Assembly (NCBI GenBank): GCA_035625725.1
Contig: DASPPB010000006.1
Span: 62,001-126,000 of the forward strand
From: GJ-E10 sp035625725
GTDB lineage: Bacteria > Pseudomonadota > Gammaproteobacteria > Burkholderiales > Burkholderiaceae_F
Reading direction: 5' to 3'
DNA length: 64,000 nucleotides
The notes below the pieces were generated by a model. That model searched no databases. It saw only the letters and a list, made by a program, of their open reading frames with translations, and was not told the origin of the DNA. Shown here one piece after another: positions 51,993-61,175 of this stretch (within the stretch, counting starts at the first letter, position 1; each line of letters begins with the position of its first letter). A program made the position numbers and the translations under genes.

Positions 51993-53230
51993 AGCGGTGT
52001 GTGTCCTAGCGAAGTGCCGGCGTCGCACTCCTCACCACCGTAGATCCGGTGTTGGCAAGGATTGCGTCCAACGTAATACGCCAACTCGCCCGGGTGGGCA
52101 GCGTCCCAGACGACAAAATCGGCACGCCGGCCCGCGGTGAGCGCCCCGTGGGTGGAATTGAGCCCGAGGGCACGGGCCGCATTTGCCGTGAATCCTCGCA
52201 GGGCCTCCCAGGAGGTGAGTCCGAACAGGACACAAGCCATGTTGAGCACGAGTAGCGGCGAGAGAACGGGTGAGCTGCCCGGGTTGTGGTCGGTCGCAAT
52301 TGCAATGGGCACTCCGGCCGTGCGCAACTGGGCTACGGGCGGCGGTTGCGGCGCCCCCAGAAAATAATACGCACCCGGTAGCAAGACCGCGACCGTGCCG
52401 TGCGCGGCCATCGCCTGTATGCCATCGGCGTCAAGATACTCCAGGTGGTCGCAAGATAGGGCGCCGAAGCGCGCCGCAAGGGCGGCGCCGTGTTGGTTGC
52501 CGAGCTGTTCGGCGTGCAGATGCAGCGGCAAGTGCAGGGCGCGCGCCGCCTCGAAAACCCGGCGCGTTTGCGCCAGCGTAAAGCCGACCGTGTCACAAAA
52601 CGCGTCGACCGCGTCGACCAGCCCCTCAGCATGGAGCTGCGGCAGCCACTGGCAGAGTGCGTCCACGTACTCGTCGGCCCGACCGTCGAATTCGGGCGGC
52701 ACCGTGTGAGCAGCGAGATAACTGGTGCGCACGCTCACGGCGTGGTCCTGGCCGAGGCGGCGCGCGACGCGCAGCATGCGCGCCTCGTGCGCGCAGCTCA
52801 AGCCGTAGCCGGATTTGATTTCGATGGTTGTTACGCCCTGCTCCAGCAGGGCGTGCAGACGCTTGGAGGACTGTGCATACAGTCGCTGCTCGTCGGCCTG
52901 GCGCGTTGCCGTCACCGTGGCGCGGATTCCCCCGCCTGCGCGCGCGATTTCCTCGTAGCTTGCACCCTGCAGACGCATCTCGAATTCATGTACACGGTCG
53001 CCCGCATAGACGATGTGCGTATGGCAGTCGATCAGACCCGGCGTAACCAGGGCTCCGGCCAGATCGATTTCGCGCGTTGCCTCGTCGCGCAGCTGCCGGG
53101 GCAGCTGCTCGAGCGACCCCACCCAAGCCAGGCGGTCGCCCTGCACGACCAAAGCGGCGTGCTCGACAATGCGCTCGGGGGCCTCATCGCTCATCGCCGC
53201 CAATGTTGCGTTGTGCCAAATCGTCGCCAT
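51989..53230 (-). CDS. hutI: Imidazolonepropionase HutI
   Basis: A 413-residue amidohydrolase. 'LIDCHTHIVYAGDR' carries the metal ligands His70 and His72, 'IEIKSGYGLS' and 'HLHAEQLGNQHGA' the further active-site residues, and 'IATDHNPGSSP' the catalytic Asp. It hydrolyses 4-imidazolone-5-propionate to formimidoylglutamate, the third step of histidine degradation. It is first in hutI-hutG-hutF and divergent from hutU-hutH with 66 bases between the starts. Confidence 0.95.
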   Translation of the reverse strand: MATIWHNATLAAMSDEAPERIVEHAALVVQGDRLAWVGSLEQLPRQLRDEATREIDLAGALVTPGLIDCHTHIVYAGDRVHEFEMRLQGASYEEIARAGGGIRATVTATRQADEQRLYAQSSKRLHALLEQGVTTIEIKSGYGLSCAHEARMLRVARRLGQDHAVSVRTSYLAAHTVPPEFDGRADEYVDALCQWLPQLHAEGLVDAVDAFCDTVGFTLAQTRRVFEAARALHLPLHLHAEQLGNQHGAALAARFGALSCDHLEYLDADGIQAMAAHGTVAVLLPGAYYFLGAPQPPPVAQLRTAGVPIAIATDHNPGSSPVLSPLLVLNMACVLFGLTSWEALRGFTANAARALGLNSTHGALTAGRRADFVVWDAAHPGELAYYVGRNPCQHRIYGGEECDAGTSLGHTPL

Positions 53231-53296
53231 CGTGCTCCTCGTAGTACAGTGTGCCTGTTCCTCAGAAATGACGCCACTTGTGGAGAAATCAGGACG
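53231..53296. promoter_or_regulatory. Divergent hutI/hutU promoter region
   Basis: Sixty-six bases between the hutI and hutU start codons must hold both promoters unless one transcript starts inside a gene. No HutC-type palindrome or good -10/-35 pair was recognised. AGGA before 53297 serves hutU. Confidence 0.4.
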
Positions 53297-55000
53297 ATGG
53301 AGGACTCGAGCCGGAGCGCGACCAGCGAACCAAGGCCGGTGCGCGCACCAAGGGGCTCCACGCTGAGCTGTCGCAACTGGCAGATCGAGGCCGCGTACCG
53401 AATGATCCAGAACAACCTGGACCCAGAGGTGGCGGAGAACCCAGATGCGCTCATCGTCTATGGCGGCATCGGCAAGGCCGCCCGTAACTGGGAGTGCTTC
53501 GACGCGATTCTGCGGACCTTGCGCGACCTCGAACCCGACGAGAGCCTACTGGTTCAGTCGGGCAAGCCCGTTGGGGTGTTTCGCACGCACGAGCAGGCGC
53601 CGAGGGTATTGATCGCCAACTCCAACCTGGTGCCGCACTGGGCGACCTGGGAACATTTTCATGAGCTCGATCGTAAGGGCCTGATGATGTTCGGCCAGAT
53701 GACGGCCGGCTCCTGGATTTACATCGGCAGTCAGGGCATCGTGCAGGGCACTTACGAAACGTTTGCCGAGGCCGGCCGGCGCCACTATGGTGGCACGCTC
53801 GCGGGTCGCTGGATCCTGAGCGCCGGGCTCGGTGGAATGGGTGGGGCCCAACCGCTGGCAGCGAGTTTCGCGGGGGCCAGCTCGCTCATCATCGAATGCC
53901 GGCAAAACCGCATCGACTTTCGTCTGAGCACGCGGTATTTGGACGAACAAGCATCCGACCTCGACGATGCGCTCGGTCGCATTGCGCAGTACACCCGAGA
54001 GCGACGCGCGGTATCGATCGCGCTATTGGGAAACGCCGCCGAGGTCCTGCCCGAGCTGGCCCAGCGGGCGCGCGCGGGCGGCCCGCGGCCGGATCTGGTG
54101 ACCGACCAGACCTCCGCGCACGACTTGGTCAACGGCTATCTGCCAGCGGGCTGGAGCGTAGAGCGTTGGCTCTCGGCACAGGCCGACGCCCAAGAGCACC
54201 CCAATCTTGTACGGGCAGCCGCGCAAAGCTGCGCGACGCACGTGCGCGCCATGCTGGCGCTGCAGGCGCTGGGCGTGCCGACTTTCGACTACGGCAACAA
54301 CATTCGACAAGTCGCAAAGGACCAGGGCGTAGTCGAAGCCTTCAACATTCCCGGCTTTGTGCCCGCATATATACGACCCCTGTTTTGCCGGGGCAAGGGG
54401 CCGTTTCGCTGGGTGGCGCTCTCCGGGGACCCGGAGGATATACGGCGCACGGACCGCAAGATGCGCGAGCTCTTTTCTTCCGATGTCCACCTGCACCGCT
54501 GGCTCGACATGGCGCAGGAGCGCATCGCATTTCAGGGTTTGCCCGCGCGGATCTGCTGGATCGGCCTCGGGGAGCGAGAGCGAGCGGGGCTTGCCTTTAA
54601 CGAAATGGTCCGCACGGGCGAACTCAAGGCGCCCATCGTCATCGGGCGCGACCACCTGGATGCGGGCTCGGTCGCCTCACCCAATCGGGAGACGGAGGCG
54701 ATGCTCGATGGCTCGGACGCGGTCTCTGACTGGCCCATGCTCAACGCCTTGCTCAACACCGCGAGCGGCGCTTCCTGGGTTTCGTTGCACCATGGCGGTG
54801 GCGTCGGTATGGGGTATTCGCAGCACGCAGGCGTGGTCGTGGTTTGCGATGGCACGGCCGATGCGGCGCGGCGTATCGAACGCGTGCTGTGGAATGATCC
54901 GGCCTCCGGCGTCATGCGTCACGCCGATGCGGGTTACGCCGAGGCCATAGAGACGGCGCGCGCCTGCGGATTGCAGCTTCCGATGCTGAAGCGCCGATGA
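53297..55000 (+). CDS. hutU: Urocanate hydratase HutU
   Basis: A 567-residue urocanase. 'YGGIGKAARNWECFDAI', 'MFGQMTAGSWIYIGSQGIVQG', the NAD-binding 'SAGLGGMGGAQP' and 'GRDHLDAGSVASP' are the family landmarks. It hydrates urocanate to 4-imidazolone-5-propionate with tightly bound NAD. The ATG at 53297 lies six bases after AGGA and directly before conserved sequence; the open frame extends far upstream only as the antisense of hutI. Its stop overlaps the hutH start (ATGA). Confidence 0.96.
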   Translation: MEDSSRSATSEPRPVRAPRGSTLSCRNWQIEAAYRMIQNNLDPEVAENPDALIVYGGIGKAARNWECFDAILRTLRDLEPDESLLVQSGKPVGVFRTHEQAPRVLIANSNLVPHWATWEHFHELDRKGLMMFGQMTAGSWIYIGSQGIVQGTYETFAEAGRRHYGGTLAGRWILSAGLGGMGGAQPLAASFAGASSLIIECRQNRIDFRLSTRYLDEQASDLDDALGRIAQYTRERRAVSIALLGNAAEVLPELAQRARAGGPRPDLVTDQTSAHDLVNGYLPAGWSVERWLSAQADAQEHPNLVRAAAQSCATHVRAMLALQALGVPTFDYGNNIRQVAKDQGVVEAFNIPGFVPAYIRPLFCRGKGPFRWVALSGDPEDIRRTDRKMRELFSSDVHLHRWLDMAQERIAFQGLPARICWIGLGERERAGLAFNEMVRTGELKAPIVIGRDHLDAGSVASPNRETEAMLDGSDAVSDWPMLNALLNTASGASWVSLHHGGGVGMGYSQHAGVVVVCDGTADAARRIERVLWNDPASGVMRHADAGYAEAIETARACGLQLPMLKRR

Positions 55001-56583
55001 CGCACGAGTTGCCGATTGTCCCCGGTGCATTGACGCTGGGGCAGCTGCGCTCGATTCACGCCGGCGGCGTGCAGCTGCGCATGCATGACGAACCGCGCCA
55101 GCGGATTCGCGCCAGCGCGGAGCTCGTGCAGCGGGTGGCGCGCAGCCATGAACCCGTCTACGGCATCAATACCGGCTTTGGCAAGCTCGCCGATCAGCGT
55201 ATCGGCGACTCCGAGCTCGAACATCTGCAGCTCAACCTGATCCGCTCCCACAGTGCCGGGGTTGGAGAACCGCTGGCGCCGGCCGTGGTCCGACTGATGC
55301 TCGTGCTCAAGGCGGCAAGCCTTGCGCGCGGCTACTCCGGCGTACGCGAAGCGGTGGTCGATGCGCTGCTGGGCGCCGTCAATGCCGGTCTGACTCCCTA
55401 CGTACCGTCGCAGGGATCGGTCGGCGCGTCGGGGGATCTCGCTCCCCTGGCGCACATGACCCTCGCCTTGCTCGGAGAAGGCGAGTTTCTGGTCGACGAG
55501 CTGCGCGTACCGGGGCAAGAAGCAATGGCGCAAAACGGCTTGGCCCCGCTGCGCTTGCAGGCGAAGGAAGGCTTGGCGCTGATCAACGGAACCCAGACCT
55601 CGACTGCGCTGGCCTTGCATGCCCTGTTTCGATTCGAACCCGTGATGGAGGCGGCCCTCGTTATCGGCGCGCTGACGGTGGACGCGGCGCGGGGAAGCGA
55701 TGGCCCCTTTGATCCGCGGATCCACCGTCTGCGCGGTCATCCCGGTCAGATCGATGCGGCACGCTACTACCGCGCCTTGTTGGAAGGCAGCGCGATTCGC
55801 CAGTCCCATCTGCGCGGGGACGATCGGCTGCAAGATCCGTACTGCCTGCGCTGTCAGCCGCAGGTCGTCGGGGCATGCCTCGATCAGCTGCGCCACGCCG
55901 CGCGGGTGCTGCTGCGCGAATCCAACGCGGTAACCGACAACCCGCTCGTCTTTGCCGAAGACGGCGTGCTGCTTGCGGGTGGCAACTTTCACGCCGAGCC
56001 CGTCGCGCTGGCGGCCGACGCGATGGCAGTGGCCATCGCGGAGGTCGGTGCCATCGCCGAGCGGCGCATCGCGATGCTGATCGACTCGAGCGTGTCTCGT
56101 CTGCCGCCGTTTCTCAGTGCCGAGCCGGGCCTCAACAGCGGCTTCATGATCGCGCACGTTACCGCCGCGTCGCTGGCCAGCGAGAACAAGTCGCTCGCGC
56201 ACCCGGCCAGCGTCGATAGCCTGCCGACCTCGGCCAATCAGGAAGATCACGTGTCCATGGCAGCGTTTGCCGCACGTCGCCTGCAGCGGCTCGTCGACAA
56301 CACGGCGTGCATTTTGGGTATTGAGCTGCTCGCCGCCGCCCAGGCGCTGGAGTTCCTGCGGCCTTTGCGCAGCTCCGCGGCGCTTGAAAAAGCCTGCAGT
56401 CTGCTGCGTGTGCAGTGCCCGGCCATGCCACGGGACCGCTATCTGGCGCCCGACATCGAACACTCCACCGCCCTCGTACGCGAGGGCCGTCTGGCGCCGA
56501 TTCTGAAGATGTTTACAGAATTGCCGCCGCTTTGGCCCGAGTCCGATGCGCTGGCGGCCTCCGACCCGGCGCTGGATTTATGA
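54997..56583 (+). CDS. hutH: Histidine ammonia-lyase HutH
   Basis: A 528-residue ammonia-lyase. The Ala144-Ser145-Gly146 tripeptide in 'GSVGASGDLAPLAH' forms the MIO electrophile, with Tyr55 ('YGINTGFG') and later 'GNFHAEP' also conserved. It deaminates L-histidine to urocanate, the first step. It is coupled to hutU by a 4-base overlap. No histidine permease or hutC regulator gene is adjacent. Confidence 0.95.
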   Translation: MTHELPIVPGALTLGQLRSIHAGGVQLRMHDEPRQRIRASAELVQRVARSHEPVYGINTGFGKLADQRIGDSELEHLQLNLIRSHSAGVGEPLAPAVVRLMLVLKAASLARGYSGVREAVVDALLGAVNAGLTPYVPSQGSVGASGDLAPLAHMTLALLGEGEFLVDELRVPGQEAMAQNGLAPLRLQAKEGLALINGTQTSTALALHALFRFEPVMEAALVIGALTVDAARGSDGPFDPRIHRLRGHPGQIDAARYYRALLEGSAIRQSHLRGDDRLQDPYCLRCQPQVVGACLDQLRHAARVLLRESNAVTDNPLVFAEDGVLLAGGNFHAEPVALAADAMAVAIAEVGAIAERRIAMLIDSSVSRLPPFLSAEPGLNSGFMIAHVTAASLASENKSLAHPASVDSLPTSANQEDHVSMAAFAARRLQRLVDNTACILGIELLAAAQALEFLRPLRSSAALEKACSLLRVQCPAMPRDRYLAPDIEHSTALVREGRLAPILKMFTELPPLWPESDALAASDPALDL

Positions 56584-56708
56584 TTGAAGTTTTCGTGCGC
56601 CGCAAGGGCACCGCTTGAACTTCCCGCCCGCAACCGCATCTAAGGGCCTGGTAGAGGTTTGGCCCAGCTGCAATGGTTTGTCTCATGTCTTTTAGGAATA
56701 CTACGTCC

Positions 56709-57527
56709 ATGAAAAAGCTCATCAGCGTTGTTCTGGCTACGGCCGCGATCGGTTTGCTGCCCGCGGCACGGGCCGATGATCCGAGTCTGCACGAGGTCTA
56801 CCAGGCCGTCCACTCGGGGCAGTTGCACGAGGCGCAAGCAATGATGACCAAAGTGTTACGCGATCATCCCGACAGCGCCAAGGCCCATTACGTGGAGGCG
56901 GAGGTACTGGCTCGCCTGGGCAGATCCTCCGAGGCGCAAGCCGAGCTGGAGACCGCCGAGCGACTCTCGCCCGGGTTGGCTTTTGCCAAACCCGAGGCCG
57001 TGCGCGATTTGCGCGCCCTCATTGCCGAAGGCGCTCAAGGGCGGCTGCGTCTTGCCGATCGCGCGGCCTCCGAGGCGCGCGCCGCGGACTCGGGTCTGCC
57101 TTGGGGCCCCTTGCTGATCATCGGCGGCGCCGGATTGTTGCTGTTTTTCTTCTTGCGTGCGCGGCGTATGTCATCGTCGGCGGCGGCGGGCATGCCCGCG
57201 GGCGTGCCCGGTGGCGTGGGCTACGGTGCGCCGGGCTACGGCTCCGCGCCGGTTGGCTCTCCCGGACTGGGCTCGAGCATCATGGGCGGTCTGGCCACGG
57301 GAGCCGCGGTTGGCGCGGGCATGGTTGCGGGCGAAGCGCTGGCGCACGAGTTTCTCGGCGGCCACGAACGCGATCGGCTCGTTTCCGATGGCGGGGCAAC
57401 CGATGGTTCGCGCATTGCGTTTGACGACGCAGGCGGCCCGGACTTCGGCGTGAGCGATCCCGGCTCCTGGGACTCGGGCGGCAACGACATCATGGGGGAT
57501 TCCGGGGGCGGTAGCGACTGGAGTTAG
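56709..57527 (+). CDS. TPR-containing single-pass membrane protein with Gly/Ser-rich tail
   Basis: A 272-residue protein. It has a signal peptide ('SVVLATAAIGLLPAARA'), a TPR-like helical domain (about 25-125, 'HSGQLHEAQAMMTKVLRDHP' first repeat), a membrane helix ('GPLLIIGGAGLLLFFFLRAR') and a low-complexity tail of Gly, Ser, Pro and Ala ending in acidic Asp/Ser residues ('MGDSGGGSDWS'). Such proteins are frequent in betaproteobacteria but have no established role. ATG at 56709 with AGGA upstream is preferred over 56673/56685. Its stop overlaps the convergent glpD stop by four bases. Confidence 0.8.
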   Translation: MKKLISVVLATAAIGLLPAARADDPSLHEVYQAVHSGQLHEAQAMMTKVLRDHPDSAKAHYVEAEVLARLGRSSEAQAELETAERLSPGLAFAKPEAVRDLRALIAEGAQGRLRLADRAASEARAADSGLPWGPLLIIGGAGLLLFFFLRARRMSSSAAAGMPAGVPGGVGYGAPGYGSAPVGSPGLGSSIMGGLATGAAVGAGMVAGEALAHEFLGGHERDRLVSDGGATDGSRIAFDDAGGPDFGVSDPGSWDSGGNDIMGDSGGGSDWS

Positions 57528-59062
57528 GCCAGCGTTGCTGCCGCCATCCATTGGTCGAGCGCGCGAATTTGTTCGGCCGACAAGCGCAGGCCAAATTTGG
57601 TTCGGCGCCACAGTACATCGTCTGAGGTGCGGGCCCATTCGTGCTCGACGAGGTGGCGCAGTTCGCGCTCGTAGAGGCCCGCGCCGAAATGCTGGCCCAT
57701 GGCCTCGCGAGTGCGCACGCCGGCAAGCATCCGGTAGGCAACCGTACCGTGGCGCGCGAGCAGACCGCGCGCGTGCGCGGGCGGCAAGAATGCGCTTTCC
57801 TCCACGAAGCGCCGCTGCGCCGCGTTGAAATCGGGGTCGGGGAAGTCGCCACCCGGCAGCCGGGCCTGCGCTGTCCAGGCCGCTCGCATCCGCGGAAAGT
57901 GTGGCTTGAGCAACTCCAGCACATGTTCGGCCAAGCGACGGTAAGTCGTGATCTTGCCGCCGAGCACCGTAATCGCGGGAGGGTGCTGCGCCGACGTCGC
58001 AGCCTCGATGCGGTAGTCGCGCGTCACCGCCGAGGGGTCAGATTTTTCGTCGTCGACCAGGCAGCGGACCCCCGAGAACGCATACACGATGTCTTCAGAG
58101 GCCAGCGCGCGGCGCAGCTGCCGATTGACTGCGTCCAAGAGGTAGCGCACCTCCCCGGGCGAGATCGCGACCGCATCGGGTGAGGATGAGAACGCGATGT
58201 CGGTCGTTCCGATGAGCGCCCAGTCGTCCTCGTAGGGTGTGACAAAGACGACGCGCCGATCGACGTTTTGCAGCAAGTAGCCGTGGTCCCCGCTCCAGAA
58301 CTTGCGCACGACCACATGACTGCCTTTGACCAGCCGTGCATGGTGCGCCCGACGTACGCCGGCGATTCGCGGCGCAACGTCCTCGACCCAGGGACCGGCG
58401 GCGTTTATCAGGACACGCGCCTGTAGGCTGCGGACCGCGCCCTTGCGCGCGTCGCGGAGTTCCGCCTTCCACAGACCGTCGTGCGCGCCGGCGTGCACGA
58501 GCTCGCAGCCGGTGAGGATTTTCGCCCCCAACGCGGCGGCCGCCACGGCGTTGTGCACGACCAGGCGCACGTCATCGGTGCGGCAATCCGCGTAGGTGAA
58601 GCCGCGCCGGATTTCGGGGCGTAACGGTTCGCCTTCGGGTGCCCGGTCCAAGGCGATCGGCGCCGATGCGGCCAGGCGGCGACGCCGCGCGAGATGGTCG
58701 TAAAAATACAATCCGGCGCGCAGCATCCACGCGGGCCGCATCCCGGCGACATGCGGGAGAACAAATTTTATCGGGCGCACGAGGTGCGGCGCAGCGCTCA
58801 GCAAGATCTCGCGCTCGTGCAGCGCCTCGCGTACCAGGCGAAATTCCCCGTACTCGAGGTACCGCAGCCCTCCGTGGATCAGGCGGCTGCTGCGCGAGGA
58901 CGTGCCTTGCGCGAGATCGCCTTTCTCGACCAGCGCGACGGTCAGTCCACGGCCCGCGGCATCGCGCGCGATGCCGGCTCCGTTGATGCCGCCGCCCACG
59001 ATCAGCAAATCGAGGATCTCGCCGCTTTCGATCGTGGGACTGGCCGCGCCTTGCGCCATCAT
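57524..59062 (-). CDS. glpD: Aerobic glycerol-3-phosphate dehydrogenase GlpD
   Basis: A 512-residue FAD enzyme. 'LLIVGGGINGAG' (19-30) is the FAD Rossmann motif, 'TSSRSSRLIHGGLRYLEYGEF' (around 55-75) is the GlpD signature, and 'GGKITTYRRLAEHVLE' the C-terminal cap. It oxidises sn-glycerol-3-phosphate to dihydroxyacetone phosphate and passes electrons to quinone at the inner membrane. The length fits. It is a lone gene that converges with the TPR protein gene. No glpK or glpF is nearby. Confidence 0.95.
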   Translation of the reverse strand: MMAQGAASPTIESGEILDLLIVGGGINGAGIARDAAGRGLTVALVEKGDLAQGTSSRSSRLIHGGLRYLEYGEFRLVREALHEREILLSAAPHLVRPIKFVLPHVAGMRPAWMLRAGLYFYDHLARRRRLAASAPIALDRAPEGEPLRPEIRRGFTYADCRTDDVRLVVHNAVAAAALGAKILTGCELVHAGAHDGLWKAELRDARKGAVRSLQARVLINAAGPWVEDVAPRIAGVRRAHHARLVKGSHVVVRKFWSGDHGYLLQNVDRRVVFVTPYEDDWALIGTTDIAFSSSPDAVAISPGEVRYLLDAVNRQLRRALASEDIVYAFSGVRCLVDDEKSDPSAVTRDYRIEAATSAQHPPAITVLGGKITTYRRLAEHVLELLKPHFPRMRAAWTAQARLPGGDFPDPDFNAAQRRFVEESAFLPPAHARGLLARHGTVAYRMLAGVRTREAMGQHFGAGLYERELRHLVEHEWARTSDDVLWRRTKFGLRLSAEQIRALDQWMAAATLA

Positions 59063-59294
59063 CTACAAGTTTTCGAAACAGAAAGGGGTTGTGACGCGTG
59101 TCTGGCGGGCGCTCGCCCGGTGCCGAGGAATTTTACCGTCGCGCGGCCACGCCCTGCCCGGCGGCGGTGGACTCCCGGAGCAAGAGGATCCTGCGTTAAA
59201 ATGCCGCCGGTTCACGGATCGGAAAAAGGTCGTGGACGCGATGCACGAGCGCCGCGCTCACTCGAACGAATAAGTCCGGCGCGGCGCGCTTCAT

Positions 59295-59370
59295 GGGGGT
59301 ATAGCTCAGTTGGTAGAGCAGCGGACTCTTAATCCGTAGGTCGTAGGTTCGACTCCTACTGCCCCTACCA
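59295..59370 (+). tRNA. tRNA-Lys (anticodon CTT)
   Basis: A 76-base cloverleaf: acceptor GGGGGTA pairs with TGCCCCT (with G-T wobbles), D arm 'GCTCAGTTGGTAGAGC', anticodon loop CTCTTAA with CTT at 59328-59330, T arm 'GTAGGTTCGACTCCTAC', and an encoded CCA end. CTT reads AAG (lysine). Confidence 0.97.
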
Positions 59371-59446
59371 GATTTCGCACCCGCGTTTGGGAAGGCGCTC
59401 GCCGACCGCAGCGCGGACGAGAACCGCAGGAGGAAACTTGCACGGC

Positions 59447-60718
59447 ATGCGCTTTCTTCGCAGTCTGTATGTGCAGGTCCTCATCGCGATCTGTATCGGT
59501 ATCGCCCTGGGCTACCTTCAGCCCGACTTTGCCGTGACGCTCAAACCGTTGGGCGATGCGTTTATCAAGATGGTCAAGATGATCATTGCGCCGATCATCT
59601 TTTGCACGGTCGTCCTGGGCATTGCGGGCATGGAGAACCTCAAGTCGGTCGGACGGACCGGCGCGCTGGCCATCTTGTATTTCGAGGTTCTGAGCACGGT
59701 TGCCCTGATGATCGGTCTGCTCGTGGTCAACATCGTGCAGCCGGGAAGCGGGATGAACGTCGACCCGGCCACGCTCGACACGCACGCCGTGGCCGCCTTC
59801 GCCGGGCCAGGGAAAATGCAGACCACCACGCAGTTCTTGATGGACATCATCCCCGACGCGCTCGTGGGCGCGTTTGCGCGCGGAGAGATTCTTCCCGTGC
59901 TCTTCGTCGCGATCCTGACGGGTTTTGCGCTGCATCTGACCGGGGAGAGGACAAAGCAGCTGTTCGCTTGGGTCGAACAGGTCAGTCAGGTGCTGTTTCG
60001 CATCGTGGGCATCATCATGCGCGTCGCGCCGATCGGTGCCTTCGGCGCGATGGCTTTCACGATCGGCAAGTACGGCGTCGGCGCGCTCGCCGAACTCGGT
60101 GGTCTGATGCTGTGCTTTTACGCGACCTGTCTGATCTTCATTTTCGTCGTGCTGGGCATCGTTGCCCGACTGCACGGATTCAGTATCTGGCGCTTCGTGA
60201 GATACATCCGCGAGGAACTGTTCATCGTGCTGGGAACCTCTTCATCGGAGGCGGTGCTGCCGCGCATGATGAGCAAACTCGAGACTCTGGGGGCACACAA
60301 GTCGGTGGTCGGTCTCGTGATTCCGGCGGGCTACTCGTTCAATCTGGACGGTACCTCGATCTATCTGACGATGGCCACAATTTTCATTGCACAGGCGACC
60401 AATACCCCATTGGATCTGTTTCAGCAGTTGACCGTGCTTGCCGTCTTGCTGCTCACGTCCAAAGGCGCCGCCGGCGTGACGGGAAGTGGCTTTATCGTAC
60501 TGGCGGCGACGCTCTCGGCCGTGGGAACCGTTCCGGTGGCCGGTGTGGCGCTGATTTTGGGCATCGACCGCTTCATGTCGGAGGCGCGCGCTTTGACCAA
60601 CCTCGTGGGAAACGGAGTTGCCACGCTTGTCGTGGCGCGCTGGTGCAAGGCTCTGAATCCGGCCACGTTGAAGCAGCAACTGTCCGCGGGACCCCGCGAA
60701 GACCTCGCCGTGGCGTAG
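59447..60718 (+). CDS. dctA: C4-dicarboxylate:proton symporter DctA
   Basis: A 423-residue transporter of the DAACS family. Re-entrant loop signatures are 'LGTSSSEAVLPRM' and the Na+/H+-site region 'GYSFNLDGTSIYLTMATIFI', plus 'SKGAAGVTGSGFIVLAATL'. It imports succinate, fumarate, malate and related acids. AGGAGG at 59428-59433 is four bases ahead of an in-frame TTG at 59438 and 13 before the ATG at 59447, so the TTG may be the true start. It lies 76 bases after tRNA-Lys. A hairpin follows the stop. Confidence 0.94.
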   Translation: MRFLRSLYVQVLIAICIGIALGYLQPDFAVTLKPLGDAFIKMVKMIIAPIIFCTVVLGIAGMENLKSVGRTGALAILYFEVLSTVALMIGLLVVNIVQPGSGMNVDPATLDTHAVAAFAGPGKMQTTTQFLMDIIPDALVGAFARGEILPVLFVAILTGFALHLTGERTKQLFAWVEQVSQVLFRIVGIIMRVAPIGAFGAMAFTIGKYGVGALAELGGLMLCFYATCLIFIFVVLGIVARLHGFSIWRFVRYIREELFIVLGTSSSEAVLPRMMSKLETLGAHKSVVGLVIPAGYSFNLDGTSIYLTMATIFIAQATNTPLDLFQQLTVLAVLLLTSKGAAGVTGSGFIVLAATLSAVGTVPVAGVALILGIDRFMSEARALTNLVGNGVATLVVARWCKALNPATLKQQLSAGPREDLAVA

Positions 60719-60722
60719 GTGA

Positions 60723-60745
60723 CCGCGGTGCTGGCGGCACCGCGG
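60723..60745. terminator. Hairpin between convergent genes
   Basis: CCGCGGTG (60723-60730) and CACCGCGG (60738-60745) form a perfect stem with a 7-base loop, between the dctA stop and the stop of the convergent next gene. No T-run on the plus strand; a T-run of five precedes it in the minus direction. A bidirectional terminator is likely but not certain. Confidence 0.5.
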
Positions 60746-60758
60746 CTGGCACAAAAAC

Positions 60759-61175
60759 CTAGCGGCGTGCGGAAACCTGTCCGGCCTTGTTGCGAAACAG
60801 CTGTTTGCCGTTCAGCGCCGCCGCGATCGCCTGGTAGGCGGCGCTCTTGAAGCGCGCCCGTTCCGAGGCCGGTAAACCTTTGTCGTAACCCTTTGCGCCG
60901 GCGAGTCCGCGCACGAGATCGGCCTGCGACATGGGTTGCGCGAGCAGTTTCTTGGCCAGCTTGACCATTTCGCCGCGCTCGAACCACTTGCGCCGGCTGC
61001 CGCTCTTCGCGCCAGAGCCGTCGTGGCGCCCGCTCGCACGGGCGGCCGGAACGAAGATCGCCGAATCCGTGCCGTGGTCCAGCGTGAAGCGGATGATCTG
61101 AGCGTTTACTTCACTGAGATTCTTCAAGAGTTCTTCGCGTTTTTGCAGTAAAGAAAGAATCTGATGGGATGTCAT
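60759..61175 (-). CDS. Small basic protein of unknown function
   Basis: A 138-residue protein with an N-terminal amphipathic helix pair ('LLQKREELLKNLSEVNAQII'), a glycine/serine/basic linker (about 60-72) and a basic helical C-terminus ('FERGEMVKLAKKLLAQPMSQ', 'RARFKSAAYQAIAAAL') that looks like a helix-turn-helix-like nucleic-acid binder. No cysteine and no signal peptide. The ATG at 61175 is chosen with AGAAG upstream. I do not recognise a named family; DNA or RNA binding is inference. Confidence 0.65.
   Translation of the reverse strand: MTSHQILSLLQKREELLKNLSEVNAQIIRFTLDHGTDSAIFVPAARASGRHDGSGAKSGSRRKWFERGEMVKLAKKLLAQPMSQADLVRGLAGAKGYDKGLPASERARFKSAAYQAIAAALNGKQLFRNKAGQVSARR

Noticed and set aside
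52490..53296. Upstream extension of the hutU frame by 269 codons
   Set aside because: The extension overlaps hutI on the other strand and reads as its antisense; the AGGA-preceded ATG at 53297 begins the conserved urocanase sequence.
53231..53296. HutC operator between hutI and hutU
   Set aside because: No TGTATATACA-like palindrome present.
54934..56463. 509-codon minus frame opposite hutH
   Set aside because: Shadow of hutH; no motif.
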